This document shows positions 16,749 to 25,283 of a stretch of DNA of 64,000 nt, in pieces. Position 1 is the stretch's first letter. Each line of letters starts with the position of its first letter. A model generated the notes under the pieces. That model worked only from the letters and a program-made list of their open reading frames with translations. It searched no databases and was not told the origin of the DNA. A program made the position numbers and the translations under genes. The stretch spans positions 62,001-126,000 of the forward strand of contig NZ_NFMB01000010.1 of assembly GCF_002161215.1 (NCBI RefSeq), in the 5' to 3' direction. Origin of the DNA: Flavonifractor sp. An10. GTDB taxonomy: Bacteria > Bacillota > Clostridia > Oscillospirales > Oscillospiraceae.

Positions 16749-17903
16749 TCAGCCCTCCCCGGCGTAGCGCTCCGCCATGTCGGCCAGGGTGGCCTGCTCC
16801 ACCAGGGGGGCGCGGCCATAGCTGCCGAACTCCACGATCAGGGTGCCCACGGCCTCCTTCACGCCCCGGCGCATGGCATCGGTGATCAGGGCCACGGAGC
16901 CCTCGTCGCCGGTGCCGTACATGACGGTGTCCATGATGGGGGCCAGGAAGGCGCGGGGATCAAAGGCGTCCCGCTTCTCGTCCAGCAGCTTCCAGATGCC
17001 GCCCACCTTGGGGTCGTCCTTCAGCTCGGGGCAGTCCCGGAACAGCTCCCGGAAGTTGCGGGTGACAGCCAGGCGGATGTCGGTGTCCACGTTGATCTTG
17101 CTGATGCCGCAGGGGATGGCGGCCTTCAGCTCCTCCTTGGAGATGCCGTAGGCGTTCTGGATGCTGCCGCCCAGGGCGTTGATCTCGTCCACGATGTAGC
17201 GGGGCACGGTGGAGGAGCCGTGGGACACCAGGGCGCCCTGGATGCCCTCGTGGTTCATGCACTCCTTGATGGCGATGGGGATCTCGCGGCGCAGCTTCAC
17301 GTTCTTGCCCTTGCTGGCGCCGTGCATGGTGCCGTAGCTGATGGCCAGGGCGTCCACCCCGGTCTTCTTGAAGAACTCGATGGCGGACAGGGGGTTGGTG
17401 TAGGTGGAGTTGGCGGCGAACACGTGATCCTCCACGCCGGCCAGCACGCCCAGCTCGCCCTCCACGGACACGCCCCGGGCGTGGGCGTACTTGACCACCT
17501 CGCGGGTCAGCTCCACGTTCTCGTCAAAGGGCAGGGAGGAGCCGTCGATCATGACGGAGGTGTAGCCCCCCTCGATGGCGGCCACGCAGGAGTCGAAGTT
17601 CTTGCCGTGGTCCAGGTGGAGCACCACGGGGATGGGGCTGTCCGCCGCAAACTTCTTCACCGCCTCGGCGATGTTGCGGGCCCCCTTCTTCTTGTCCTCC
17701 AGGGTGCCGTTCTGGAAGTCCACCCGGCCGCCCATGAAGGCGTTGGCCAGGTCGGCCCCCTGCAGGATGGCGGGGGAGCGGAACATCTCGTGGACGGCGA
17801 TGACGGCCTCGGCCTGGGCCACCGCGTTGACGTTGAAGGCCCCCTGGGCGTAGCCGTATTTCACAGCGGCGTCCAGCACGGGACGCAGAGGTACGAGAGG
17901 CAT
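16749..17903 (-). CDS. Class II fructose-bisphosphate aldolase family protein
   Basis: 384 residues from MPLVPLRPVL, preceded by AAAGGAG. Zinc ligands and catalytic groups are visible: VLHLDHGKNFD, SVEGELG, YGTMHGASKG, ALVSHGSS and KINVDTDIR. It is longer than typical class II aldolases (about 285-310), with an insertion and an extended C terminus (DAMRRGVKEAVGTLIVEFGS). It would cleave a ketose 1,6-bisphosphate or a related ketose phosphate into two trioses; the exact stereochemistry is not readable. Confidence 0.87.
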   Translation of the reverse strand: MPLVPLRPVLDAAVKYGYAQGAFNVNAVAQAEAVIAVHEMFRSPAILQGADLANAFMGGRVDFQNGTLEDKKKGARNIAEAVKKFAADSPIPVVLHLDHGKNFDSCVAAIEGGYTSVMIDGSSLPFDENVELTREVVKYAHARGVSVEGELGVLAGVEDHVFAANSTYTNPLSAIEFFKKTGVDALAISYGTMHGASKGKNVKLRREIPIAIKECMNHEGIQGALVSHGSSTVPRYIVDEINALGGSIQNAYGISKEELKAAIPCGISKINVDTDIRLAVTRNFRELFRDCPELKDDPKVGGIWKLLDEKRDAFDPRAFLAPIMDTVMYGTGDEGSVALITDAMRRGVKEAVGTLIVEFGSYGRAPLVEQATLADMAERYAGEG

Positions 17904-17928
17904 AATGATTCTCCTTTCGGTTGTTCGG

Positions 17929-19086
17929 TTATCTGGTGTACACGGTGCGCCCGCCCACCACGGTGCGGGCCACCTGGTAATCCTCGTCCAGCAGAACCAG
18001 GTCGGCGTCACGGCCCACGTCCAGCTCCCCCTTGGAGGCCCAGCCCATCAGGCGGGCGGGGTTGGCGGTCATGAGGCGGGAGACGGTCTCCGCCCCCTCT
18101 CCGGTAAAGGCCATCAGGTTGCGCAGGGCCTGGGCCAGGGTGAGGGTGGAGCCGGCCCGGACGCCGTTGGGCAGCTTGGCGTCCCCGTCCTCCACAATCA
18201 CGTCGTTGACCCCCAGCTTGTAGTTGCCGTCGGGCAGGCCGGCGGCCATGATGGAGTCGGTGACGGCGATCACCCGGTCATACCCCTTGGCCTTCAGGTA
18301 GAGCCGCACGGTGCCCGGGTGGAGGTGGCGGCCGTCGCAGATGGCCTCCACATACACGTCGCTCTCCAGGGCCACGCCGAAGATGGCCGGGTCGTGCTGA
18401 TGGAACAGGCGCATGGCGTTGCCCAGGTGGGTGGTGGAGCGGACGCCCGCCTCCACGCAGGCTACGCACTGGTCATAGCCCGCGCCGCTGTGGCCCATGG
18501 CGCACACGATGCCCATGGCGTTGAGGCGGGGGATCAGCTCGGGCACGCCGGGGATCTCGGGGGCCAGGGTGGTGTAGCGCACGTGGCCGCCGGAGGCCTT
18601 CTGATATTGGGCAAAGAGCTCCGCGTCGGCGGTGTGCATCAGCAGGTGCTCCGGCATGGCGCCCTTGTACTCGGAGGACAGGCAGGGCCCCTCCAGGTGG
18701 ATGCCCAGCAGGGCCGCCCCGTCGTAGGGGCCGCCCTCGATGACCTGCCGGGCCTGCTCCATGCACCAGAGGGTCTGCTCCGGCGTGTCGGTGAGCACCG
18801 AGCACAGCCAGCCGGTGACCCCCTGGCTGGCGAAGAACCGGCCGATGGTGCGCAGGCCCTCGGCGTCGGCGGCGTTCACGTCCACTCCGGCGGCCCCGTG
18901 GGTGTGGAGATCCAGGAAGCCGGGGAGAACCTTGCACCCGGCGGCGTCCACCTCGGGCAGGCCCTTCTCATTGTGATAGCCGTGGGTGACGGCGGTGATG
19001 GTTCCGTCCTCCACCGCCAGATCCACCGGGGTGAAGGCGCCGTTCCACAGCACTGCGCCGTTTTTCAGATAGAAGGAATTGTCCAT
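17929..19086 (-). CDS. nagA: N-acetylglucosamine-6-phosphate deacetylase
   Basis: 385 residues from MDNSFYLKNG with GAGGAG upstream. Amidohydrolase motifs in order: LDLHTHGAAGVD (HxH), GIHLEGPCLS (metal Glu), MGHSGAGYDQ, TTHLGNAMRLFHQ, and VTDSIMAAGLPDG with the catalytic Asp. It removes acetate from N-acetyl-hexosamine 6-phosphate. It lies 10 bases downstream of the nagB-like gene and 25 bases upstream of the aldolase. Confidence 0.92.
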   Translation of the reverse strand: MDNSFYLKNGAVLWNGAFTPVDLAVEDGTITAVTHGYHNEKGLPEVDAAGCKVLPGFLDLHTHGAAGVDVNAADAEGLRTIGRFFASQGVTGWLCSVLTDTPEQTLWCMEQARQVIEGGPYDGAALLGIHLEGPCLSSEYKGAMPEHLLMHTADAELFAQYQKASGGHVRYTTLAPEIPGVPELIPRLNAMGIVCAMGHSGAGYDQCVACVEAGVRSTTHLGNAMRLFHQHDPAIFGVALESDVYVEAICDGRHLHPGTVRLYLKAKGYDRVIAVTDSIMAAGLPDGNYKLGVNDVIVEDGDAKLPNGVRAGSTLTLAQALRNLMAFTGEGAETVSRLMTANPARLMGWASKGELDVGRDADLVLLDEDYQVARTVVGGRTVYTR

Positions 19087-19096
19087 GGCGCGCTCC

Positions 19097-19912
19097 TCAA
19101 TAGGCCTGGCCGGCGGCCACGCTGTTGACATACAGCAGGGCGTCGGGGTGCTTCTGGGCCAGGGTGGCGGGGAAGGCGGCGGTGATCTCGCCGTAGGCCG
19201 CCCGGCGGCACACGGCCCGGTGCCAGTCCCGGAACACGCCCAGGCGCAGCTTCCTGGCCCCCAGGATCTCCTTCATGCCGATGGTGACGCACTTGTGGGG
19301 CATGTCCTCCAGGGCGCCGCCCAGATCGCCCACGCAGTTGGTGGCCCGGGTCTCCGGGTGGATGTCCAGCACCCGGGTGGGCAGCTGGGCGAACTGCTCG
19401 GGGGTCAGCTCGGGCTGGGGCTCGTTGAAGGCCAGGTGGCCGGTGATGCCGATGCCGCCGAAGGCGATGTCCACGCCGCCCAACTGCTCAATGAGGGCGG
19501 GGATGCGGCCCAGGTCGCTGGGATCGGGGAACACCCGCTGCTCCTCGGGCATGAGCAGCTCCGGGTCGATTTTGCCGTACACGTTCCGGGCCATGAAGCC
19601 CCGGAAGGACAGAGGGTCGTTCTGGTCGATCCACTGGCCGTCGTCGGTCAGGTACTCGTCCATGTTGATGAACCAGCAGTTCTTCAGGGACAGCTTCTCC
19701 CGGTTCACCAGGCGGACGAAGATGGGGTACTGGCCCACCGGGCCCACCGGGCAGATAAAGACGGTGTGCTTGCCGGCGGCGTTGTTGGCCCGGATGGCAT
19801 TGACCATCTCCAGGGCCATCTCGTAGAACACCTCGCCGGAGTCCCCCAGCTTGAGGATGGGCAGCTTGGCCCCCTGGCCCAGCTCCTGGGCGGAAATATG
19901 ATAGTAGTCCAT
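19097..19912 (-). CDS. Glucosamine-6-phosphate deaminase-like protein (NagB family)
   Basis: 271 residues, first gene of the operon, with AAAGGAG upstream. The family fold is clear: FICPVGPVGQYPI (phosphate loop), NMDEYL with the proton-shuttling Asp, GITGHLAFNEP, and a C-terminal lysine-poor tail. In the canonical motif G-N-D-G-H-I-A-F-N-E-P the Asp of the catalytic triad is replaced here by Thr (GITGH), while His and Glu remain. The N terminus also carries an extra 25 residues. It may therefore act on another amino sugar phosphate or have altered chemistry. Confidence 0.82.
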   Translation of the reverse strand: MDYYHISAQELGQGAKLPILKLGDSGEVFYEMALEMVNAIRANNAAGKHTVFICPVGPVGQYPIFVRLVNREKLSLKNCWFINMDEYLTDDGQWIDQNDPLSFRGFMARNVYGKIDPELLMPEEQRVFPDPSDLGRIPALIEQLGGVDIAFGGIGITGHLAFNEPQPELTPEQFAQLPTRVLDIHPETRATNCVGDLGGALEDMPHKCVTIGMKEILGARKLRLGVFRDWHRAVCRRAAYGEITAAFPATLAQKHPDALLYVNSVAAGQAY

Positions 19913-19944
19913 TGCGGTAAACTCCTTTCACAATATTGCCTGAC

Positions 19945-20131
19945 AAAGCCTCGCAGAGTTCACGCCCGCAGGCGCGAACTCAGTTGGATCAGTTTTCGGC
20001 CGCGACACGCGCGTGGACGAAAACACCTCTCAGCACGCAAGCGTGGGTATTGGCCGCCGGAAGCGGCCAATACCTGCGCACAGCGGGCTGCAGCTTCCTC
20101 GTCCAGGCAGCCCTATGCTGCCTGGACGAAT
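19945..20131 (-). repeat. Structured interspersed element, copy A
   Basis: Lies between the response-regulator stop and nagB. Hairpins in order on the plus strand: TCGCAGAGTT block (19951-19960); CGCCCGCAGGCGCG; outer stem GTTTTCG (19992-19998) with CGAAAAC (20018-20024); GGTATTGGCCGC with GCGGCCAATACC (20046-20074); terminal stem TCGTCCAGGCAGC with GCTGCCTGGACGA (20099-20129). Copies B and C have the same order of elements with different but complementary stem sequences. This copy lacks the inner TTGCCCCGAAGGGGCAA module. Confidence 0.75.
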
Positions 20132-20818
20132 TCACTGGAACAGATGCTCCAGGTTCATCTGGCGGATCATCTTGACGATCTCCTTGGTGCGGGAGCAGCC
20201 GAACTTGTGCAGCAGGCCCTTGATCTGGGTCTTGACCGTCACCACCTCCACGCACCGGAGCCTGGCGATTTCGGCCACCTTCTTGTCCCGGAGCAGCAGC
20301 TTCACCAGCTCGTGCTCCGCAGGGGTCAGGTGGGCCACATTGTTGATGAAGAAGATCAGGGATCGCTCGCTGCGGCGCAGGCGGGCGTACTCCTGCATGA
20401 CGGTGTTCTGGATCTTGGGCTCCAGCTCCGCCCGGCCCTGGCTGGCCCGGCGGATGTGCTCCAGCAGCCGCTCCTCCTCACAGCCCTTGACCACATAGTC
20501 CACCGCGCCTGTGCCCATGGCGCTGGTGATCATGTCGTCGGTCTCGTGGGCGGTGAGGAAGATGATCTTGATGTCCGGATGGATGGCGGAGATAATCTCG
20601 GCGGCGCGGATGCCCGCGTCCACCGTCTCCATCTCGATGTCCATGAGGATCACGTCGCAGGGGGTGCTCCGCGCCAGGGCCACAATCTCGTCGCCGGTGG
20701 CGGCGGCGCCCACCACCTCCATGTCCTGCTGGGAGGACACCACGTCGCAGAAGTCCTCCCGCAGCAGGGGGAAGTCCTCCGCCACCATGACACGAATCGG
20801 TTTGTCCACGCCGTTCAC
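20132..20818 (-). CDS. Response regulator, receiver plus LuxR/NarL-type HTH
   Basis: 228 residues. Receiver domain (about 8-125): VMVAEDFPLL acidic pocket, VILMDIEME with the phosphoacceptor Asp near residue 59, and DYVVKG with the conserved Lys. C-terminal HTH (about 165-225): LTPAEHELVKLLLRDKKVAEIA, then VVTVKTQIKGLLHKFG. The GTG start overlaps the histidine kinase stop by 4 bases. Its 3' end runs directly into repeat copy A. It likely controls the ABC transporter upstream or the nagB operon downstream. Confidence 0.9.
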   Translation of the reverse strand: MNGVDKPIRVMVAEDFPLLREDFCDVVSSQQDMEVVGAAATGDEIVALARSTPCDVILMDIEMETVDAGIRAAEIISAIHPDIKIIFLTAHETDDMITSAMGTGAVDYVVKGCEEERLLEHIRRASQGRAELEPKIQNTVMQEYARLRRSERSLIFFINNVAHLTPAEHELVKLLLRDKKVAEIARLRCVEVVTVKTQIKGLLHKFGCSRTKEIVKMIRQMNLEHLFQ

Positions 20819-22323
20819 TCCTTCCTGCGGGGGTCGTAGACGGGGAGCATGATGAGGAAGCTGGCGCCCTGGCCCTCCCGGCTCTCCAGGCGCAGCTTGC
20901 CCAGATGGCTCTGGACGATCTTTCGCACATAGTACAGGCCCATGCCCCAGTTGTAGTTGGTATTCTTGCTGGTGAAGAAGGGCTCAAAGATCCTGCCCCG
21001 CTTCTCCGGAGGGATGCCGGGCCCGTTGTCCTCCACCGCCACCACCGTCCACATCCGCTCGGCCCGGATGCGCAGGGTGACGCGGGGCTCCTCCCGCCCG
21101 GCCTGGACGGCGGCCTCATACCCGTTGCACAGCAGGTTGCACACCGCCTCGCTGAGATGGCCCAGGTCGGCCAGCACGGGCCGGTCGGTGGACAGCTCCA
21201 CCTCCACCGGCTGACCGGGGTATTTGCCGTGGAACCGCTCCACCGCCGCCTGGGCCAGCTCTGCCGCCGGCACCGGCCGCAGGGAGATGGCGTTGTTCTT
21301 CACCGTGCGGTAGAGCTCGTCCATCCGCCGCAGCATGCCCTCGTTCAGCTCGTTGAGCTGAAGGGCGCAGGCCCGGGCCTGCGCCAGATCCGGCGGCTCC
21401 GCCGACAGGGCGCGGGAGAGCTTTTTGTGGAGCACCCGGCTGGACAGCAGCTGGTTCTTCACGCCGTGGACAAATACCGAGATGCCCATGCCGGCGGTGT
21501 CGAACTTCCGCTGGAGGATCATATCCTGCCGCTCGTCGTCATAGTTCAGCTGGGTGTAGCGCACCATGTTATAGCTGCCCAGGGCCACAAAGAACACCGT
21601 GCACAGCCCCAGCATCAGCCACCCCAGCGCGGGAAGGGTGGGGCTGATATAGCTGCTGATGCCCAGGCGGATGTACTCGGAGACGAACATGTTGTAGATC
21701 TGAGCGGGATCCTTGCTGGCGTAGAGCAGGTATAGTGCGGAAATGCTCACCACGGAGAGGAGGACATAGCGGAAATTGCGCTTGAAGGCGGGGAAGGTGT
21801 GGGCCCGGTACTCCAGGAACATAAGGGCGATGGCCACCGCCAGATAGAGGACAATCCAGCCAAAGCAGATGTTGACCATCACGGGGAGCAGCCACAGCCT
21901 GCCGTTGATCACCATCCGGAACACAGGCGGGTAATAGTAGACCAGGGACAGGACGGGGAACAGGAAGGAGAGCAGACGCAGCGTCCGCAGGTGCCGCCGC
22001 ACCAGGGAGATCATGGTGGTCTCCAGGGCGGCCTGGAGCACGAACAGCGGAAACAGGGAGCGGCCCACCGCCACCAGGTAGCCCAGCTTGCCCAGAGGGA
22101 TGGGAAGATCGTGCAGCCAGGTCTGGAGGCTTGGGAAGAGGAACAGCAGGGTGCGCTGCTGGGCGGCGGTGCCGCCGATGGCCGCGATATAGACGATGAT
22201 GCCCGCCAGCATGATCAGGTTGCACAGGCTCATGCCCAGCAGGTACAGGGACAGAGAGTCCTTTCGGCGCAGCGCCACATACAGGGACGTAGCCAGGCAC
22301 AAAATCAGCACCAATATCAGCAT
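20815..22323 (-). CDS. Membrane-bound sensor histidine kinase
   Basis: 502 residues from MLILVLILCLATS (GGAGGGA upstream); an earlier ATG at 22386 is possible but has no site. About seven membrane helices fill residues 1-265. The phosphoacceptor helix is HGVKNQLLSSRVLHKK (near 300). The ATPase domain has NLLCNGYEA (N box), VEDNGPGIPPEKRGRIFEPFFTSK (G1/F boxes) and NWGMGLYYVRKIV (G2). It is coupled to the response regulator and follows the taurine-type ABC genes on the same strand. Confidence 0.9.
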   Translation of the reverse strand: MLILVLILCLATSLYVALRRKDSLSLYLLGMSLCNLIMLAGIIVYIAAIGGTAAQQRTLLFLFPSLQTWLHDLPIPLGKLGYLVAVGRSLFPLFVLQAALETTMISLVRRHLRTLRLLSFLFPVLSLVYYYPPVFRMVINGRLWLLPVMVNICFGWIVLYLAVAIALMFLEYRAHTFPAFKRNFRYVLLSVVSISALYLLYASKDPAQIYNMFVSEYIRLGISSYISPTLPALGWLMLGLCTVFFVALGSYNMVRYTQLNYDDERQDMILQRKFDTAGMGISVFVHGVKNQLLSSRVLHKKLSRALSAEPPDLAQARACALQLNELNEGMLRRMDELYRTVKNNAISLRPVPAAELAQAAVERFHGKYPGQPVEVELSTDRPVLADLGHLSEAVCNLLCNGYEAAVQAGREEPRVTLRIRAERMWTVVAVEDNGPGIPPEKRGRIFEPFFTSKNTNYNWGMGLYYVRKIVQSHLGKLRLESREGQGASFLIMLPVYDPRRKE

Positions 22324-22399
22324 CCCCGCATCTCCCTCCTTTTGGGCCAGTGACATCATTATACCCGATCCCGCCCGGGGATGCAATTGAGCAGAAAGA

Positions 22400-22437
22400 G
22401 CGCCGGGGCTCCGCCATCAACACGGAGCCCCGGCGGG
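22400..22437 (-). terminator. Hairpin between the ABC operon and the histidine kinase
   Basis: Stem GCCGGGGCTCCG/CGGAGCCCCGGC, followed on the minus strand by GCTCTTTCTG. The T tract is weak, so partial read-through into the two-component genes is plausible. Confidence 0.55.
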
Positions 22438-22449
22438 ATCATCGGGGAT

Positions 22450-23532
22450 TTACTTGGCGGCGCTGTAGGCGTCGTAGGCCTCCTGCATCACGTCGAAGAG
22501 TACGTAGTTCTCCACGGGAACCTCCTCGGTGATGGTGCCGTTGTTCAGGAAAATACCCTGCTGGGTCTCATAAACGGTCTTGATGGCGTCCATGTCGCCG
22601 CAGACCTCAGTGATGGTCTGCCAGTCAGCCTCTCCAACGGCCGCCAGCATGGTCTCCTCAGGGGCGTCCAGCTCCCGGGCCAGCAGAGTGGCCATCTCCT
22701 CGGGGTGAGCGGCACGCCAGTCGTGGGCCTTGTCCAGAGCCTGGGCGAAGCGCACCAGGATGTCGTGGTTCTCCTCGGCATACTGGGGGGTGCAGATGTA
22801 GCTGGAGGGGAAGATGGCGCTGTCCAGGAAGTCGGCGTTGGTGCCCAGATCCACATAGTCATCGCCCAGAGCGTTCTGCAGGGTGATGGTGTTGGGAGAC
22901 CAGGAGGCGGCGGCGTCAATCTGGCCGGACACCATGGCGGTGGTCATGCCGTCCACGGTCATCTCCACGGTGTTGATGTCGTCCATGCTCATGCCGGCGC
23001 GGGCCAGGGCCTGCTGCAGAATGATCTCGGAAGAGGTGCCGGAGGACACGGCCACGGTCTTGCCGGCCAGATCCTCAATGGTCTCGATGCCGTGAGAGCG
23101 GTTGCCCACCACCACGTCGGACAGGGAGGTGGTGTGATCCATCTGGAAGATCACGGCCTGGCCCTGGATGCACAGGGAGTGGGCGCCGTGGCCGATCTGG
23201 GAGATGTCGATGTCGCCGGAGGCCATTGCGGCGATCTCAGCAGGGCCGCCCTGGAACTCGAAGGGCTCGACAGTCAGGCCGACCTCCTCGAAGTAGCCCT
23301 GCTCAATGCCCACAAACAGGGAGCCGGCGGAGCCCAGGTTGGGCATGTAGGCCACGCGGACGGTGGCGGGCTCATAGCTGGGGGTCTCGGACTCGGGAGC
23401 AGCGGTCTCGGTGCTGGCCGCGGGGGAGTCGGTGGCGGGAGCAGGGGACTCGTCGGTGGTGGTTCCGCCGCCGCAGGCGGCCAGGGACAGAGCCAGGCCC
23501 AGGGCCACGGCAAGAGAAAGCAGTTTCTTCAT
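22450..23532 (-). CDS. ABC transporter substrate-binding lipoprotein, NMT1/SsuA/TauA type
   Basis: 360 residues from MKKLLSLAVA. Lipoprotein signal with lipobox LAAC (cleavage before Cys20), then a Ser/Thr/Pro linker of about 40 residues, then the binding domain (VRVAYMPNLGSAGSLF, GDIDISQIGHGA, GKTVAVSSGTSSE, AAASWSPN). This cluster of periplasmic-type binding proteins carries sulfonates, nitrate, pyrimidine precursors and similar ligands. Together with the ATPase and permease upstream it forms a complete importer; the substrate is not determined. Confidence 0.9.
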   Translation of the reverse strand: MKKLLSLAVALGLALSLAACGGGTTTDESPAPATDSPAASTETAAPESETPSYEPATVRVAYMPNLGSAGSLFVGIEQGYFEEVGLTVEPFEFQGGPAEIAAMASGDIDISQIGHGAHSLCIQGQAVIFQMDHTTSLSDVVVGNRSHGIETIEDLAGKTVAVSSGTSSEIILQQALARAGMSMDDINTVEMTVDGMTTAMVSGQIDAAASWSPNTITLQNALGDDYVDLGTNADFLDSAIFPSSYICTPQYAEENHDILVRFAQALDKAHDWRAAHPEEMATLLARELDAPEETMLAAVGEADWQTITEVCGDMDAIKTVYETQQGIFLNNGTITEEVPVENYVLFDVMQEAYDAYSAAK

Positions 23533-23586
23533 AATGGTTCCTCCTTGTTGATTTTTGACGATCCGGCAGGGCCGGAGCAATCACGG

Positions 23587-24390
23587 TTACTTGCGCACAG
23601 ACAGATACTCCTGGTACACCTGGCTCCAGATGTGGTTCTTCAGCTCCAGGAAGCGGGGGCTCATCTTGGTCTCCTGATCGCGGGGGTAGGGGATGTCGAT
23701 GTCCACAATGTCCTTGACGCGGCCGGGGCGGGCGCACATGACCACCACACGCTGGGCCAGGATGATGGCCTCCTCCACGTCGTGGGTGATGAAGAAGCAG
23801 GTCTTCTGCTCCTTCTCCCAGGTGTTGAGCAGCTCCTGCTGCAGCTGGGTGCGGGTCTGGGCGTCCAGGGCGCCGAAGGGCTCATCCATCAGCAGCACCT
23901 TGGGGTTGACGGCATAGGCCCGGGCGATGGCCACGCGCTGCTTCATGCCGCCGGACAGCTCCTTGGGGTAGGACTTGGCGAAGCCCTCCAGATCCACCAT
24001 CTTCAGATACTTGCGGGCGGTCTCCTCGCACTCCTCCTTGCTCTTGCCCTGGAGCTTGAGGCCGAACTGCACGTTCTTCTCCACGGTGAGCCAGGGGAAC
24101 AGGGCGTACTGCTGGAACACGATGCCGCGGTCGGGGCCGGGGCCCTGCACGGGCTTGCCGTCCACCAGCACCTGGCCCTCAGTGGGGCTCTCCAGGCCGC
24201 CGATGATGTTGAGCAGGGTGGACTTGCCGCAGCCGGAGGGGCCCACCACGCACACAAACTCGTTCTCATGGATGTCCAGATCCACGCCGTTCAGGGCCAC
24301 CATCTCGCCGTTGCGGCCGTTGAACTTCTTGACCACGTGGTCAATATGTACCTTTACAGGGGCATTTACGCCTGAATTGTTTCCTGCCAT
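23587..24390 (-). CDS. ABC transporter ATP-binding protein, SsuB/TauB type
   Basis: 267 residues. Walker A GPSGCGKSTLL, Q loop VFQQYALFPW, signature ELSGGMKQRVAIARA, Walker B VLLMDEPFGALD and switch HDVEEAI. The sequence PSGCGKS and the short C terminus are typical of the nitrate/sulfonate/taurine group. Its start overlaps the end of the permease gene by 25 bases. Confidence 0.93.
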   Translation of the reverse strand: MAGNNSGVNAPVKVHIDHVVKKFNGRNGEMVALNGVDLDIHENEFVCVVGPSGCGKSTLLNIIGGLESPTEGQVLVDGKPVQGPGPDRGIVFQQYALFPWLTVEKNVQFGLKLQGKSKEECEETARKYLKMVDLEGFAKSYPKELSGGMKQRVAIARAYAVNPKVLLMDEPFGALDAQTRTQLQQELLNTWEKEQKTCFFITHDVEEAIILAQRVVVMCARPGRVKDIVDIDIPYPRDQETKMSPRFLELKNHIWSQVYQEYLSVRK

Positions 24391-25145
24391 CCCGTAAACC
24401 TCCTCTCCAGGAATTTCACGATCTTCTCAAAGCAGATGCCGATGATGCCCAGCAGGATGATGCCCATGAGCATTACATCCATCTGGTAGTAGCCGTTGGC
24501 CTGCTGGATCATCATGCCGATGCCCTTGTCGCCGCCCACGATCTCGGAGGCCATCAGGGTGGTCATAGAGGTGGACAGGCCCAGCCGGGCGGCCACCAGA
24601 ATGAAGGGGGTGGAGGCGGGGATGGTGATCTTGAAGAAGATGTCGCTCTGCTTGGCGCCCAGCACCCGGGCGGCCTTGATGAGGGTGGTGTCCACGCTCT
24701 TGACGCCCTGATAGATGGTGATGACCATCACCAGGAAGGCGGCGATGAAGATAACGGTGACCTTACTGACCTGACCGATGCCCAGGGCGGCGATGATCAG
24801 GAACACATAGGCCAGAGGGGGGATGTTGCGGATGAACTGGATCCAGGGCTCCACCACGTGGCGGAAGGGGTCATACCAGGCCATGAGGAAAGCCACCGGG
24901 ATGGATACCACAAAGGCAATCGCAAAGCCGGAGAGCACACGGGACAGACTGGCCCACACGTGACCCCACAGCACGCCGCTGGCCGCCTTGTCAATGAATG
25001 CGTCCAGCACCTGTTTCGGGGTGGCAAAGACAATCGGCCACAGGGTTGCGGCCACCAGCCACAGTGCGATTGCCACGCCCAGGGAGATGAGCAGCCATAC
25101 CCAGTTGGGTATCTTACTCCAGAATGACGATTTTTTTAGCTTCAT
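24366..25145 (-). CDS. ABC transporter permease, SsuC/TauC type
   Basis: 259 residues with about six membrane helices and the BPD_transp_1 coupling motif (AARVLGAKQSDIFFKITIPAS, EAA loop). It is the first gene of the permease-ATPase-binding protein operon, followed by the two-component genes. The promoter and a 23-bp dyad lie just upstream. Confidence 0.92.
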   Translation of the reverse strand: MKLKKSSFWSKIPNWVWLLISLGVAIALWLVAATLWPIVFATPKQVLDAFIDKAASGVLWGHVWASLSRVLSGFAIAFVVSIPVAFLMAWYDPFRHVVEPWIQFIRNIPPLAYVFLIIAALGIGQVSKVTVIFIAAFLVMVITIYQGVKSVDTTLIKAARVLGAKQSDIFFKITIPASTPFILVAARLGLSTSMTTLMASEIVGGDKGIGMMIQQANGYYQMDVMLMGIILLGIIGICFEKIVKFLERRFTGWQETIQA

Positions 25146-25172
25146 CGGAACCGAGCCTCCTTTGTTGTCCCC

Positions 25173-25221
25173 AGTATATCAGACTGCCCGGTTTTTCAAA
25201 GTATGAACTTTTATCATACTT
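25173..25221 (-). promoter_or_regulatory. Promoter and palindromic operator of the taurine-type ABC operon
   Basis: On the minus strand, -10 TATACT (25173-25178) and a -35 candidate TTGAAA (25194-25199, spacer 15, or the one-base-shifted TTTGAA with 16). Overlapping its upstream edge is a perfect 8-bp dyad AAGTATGA-7 bp-TCATACTT (25199-25221), a likely regulator site. Confidence 0.6.
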
Positions 25222-25237
25222 TTCTCCAAGGCGGAGA

Positions 25238-25267
25238 GCCCCGGCCGGAGATGTCTCCGGCCGGGGC
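25238..25267 (-). terminator. Hairpin after the phosphofructokinase gene
   Basis: A 14-bp stem GCCCCGGCCGGAGA/TCTCCGGCCGGGGC with a two-base loop, 17 bases after the stop. There is no T tract, so it may act as a 3' stabiliser rather than a full terminator. Confidence 0.5.
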
Positions 25268-25283
25268 CCTGTGTGTATCTGCA

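Noticed and set aside
22450-25145. Thiamine (TPP) riboswitch before the NMT1-type ABC operon
   Set aside because: The leader between the predicted start site and the first codon is only about 20 bases, and no THI-box sequence is present.
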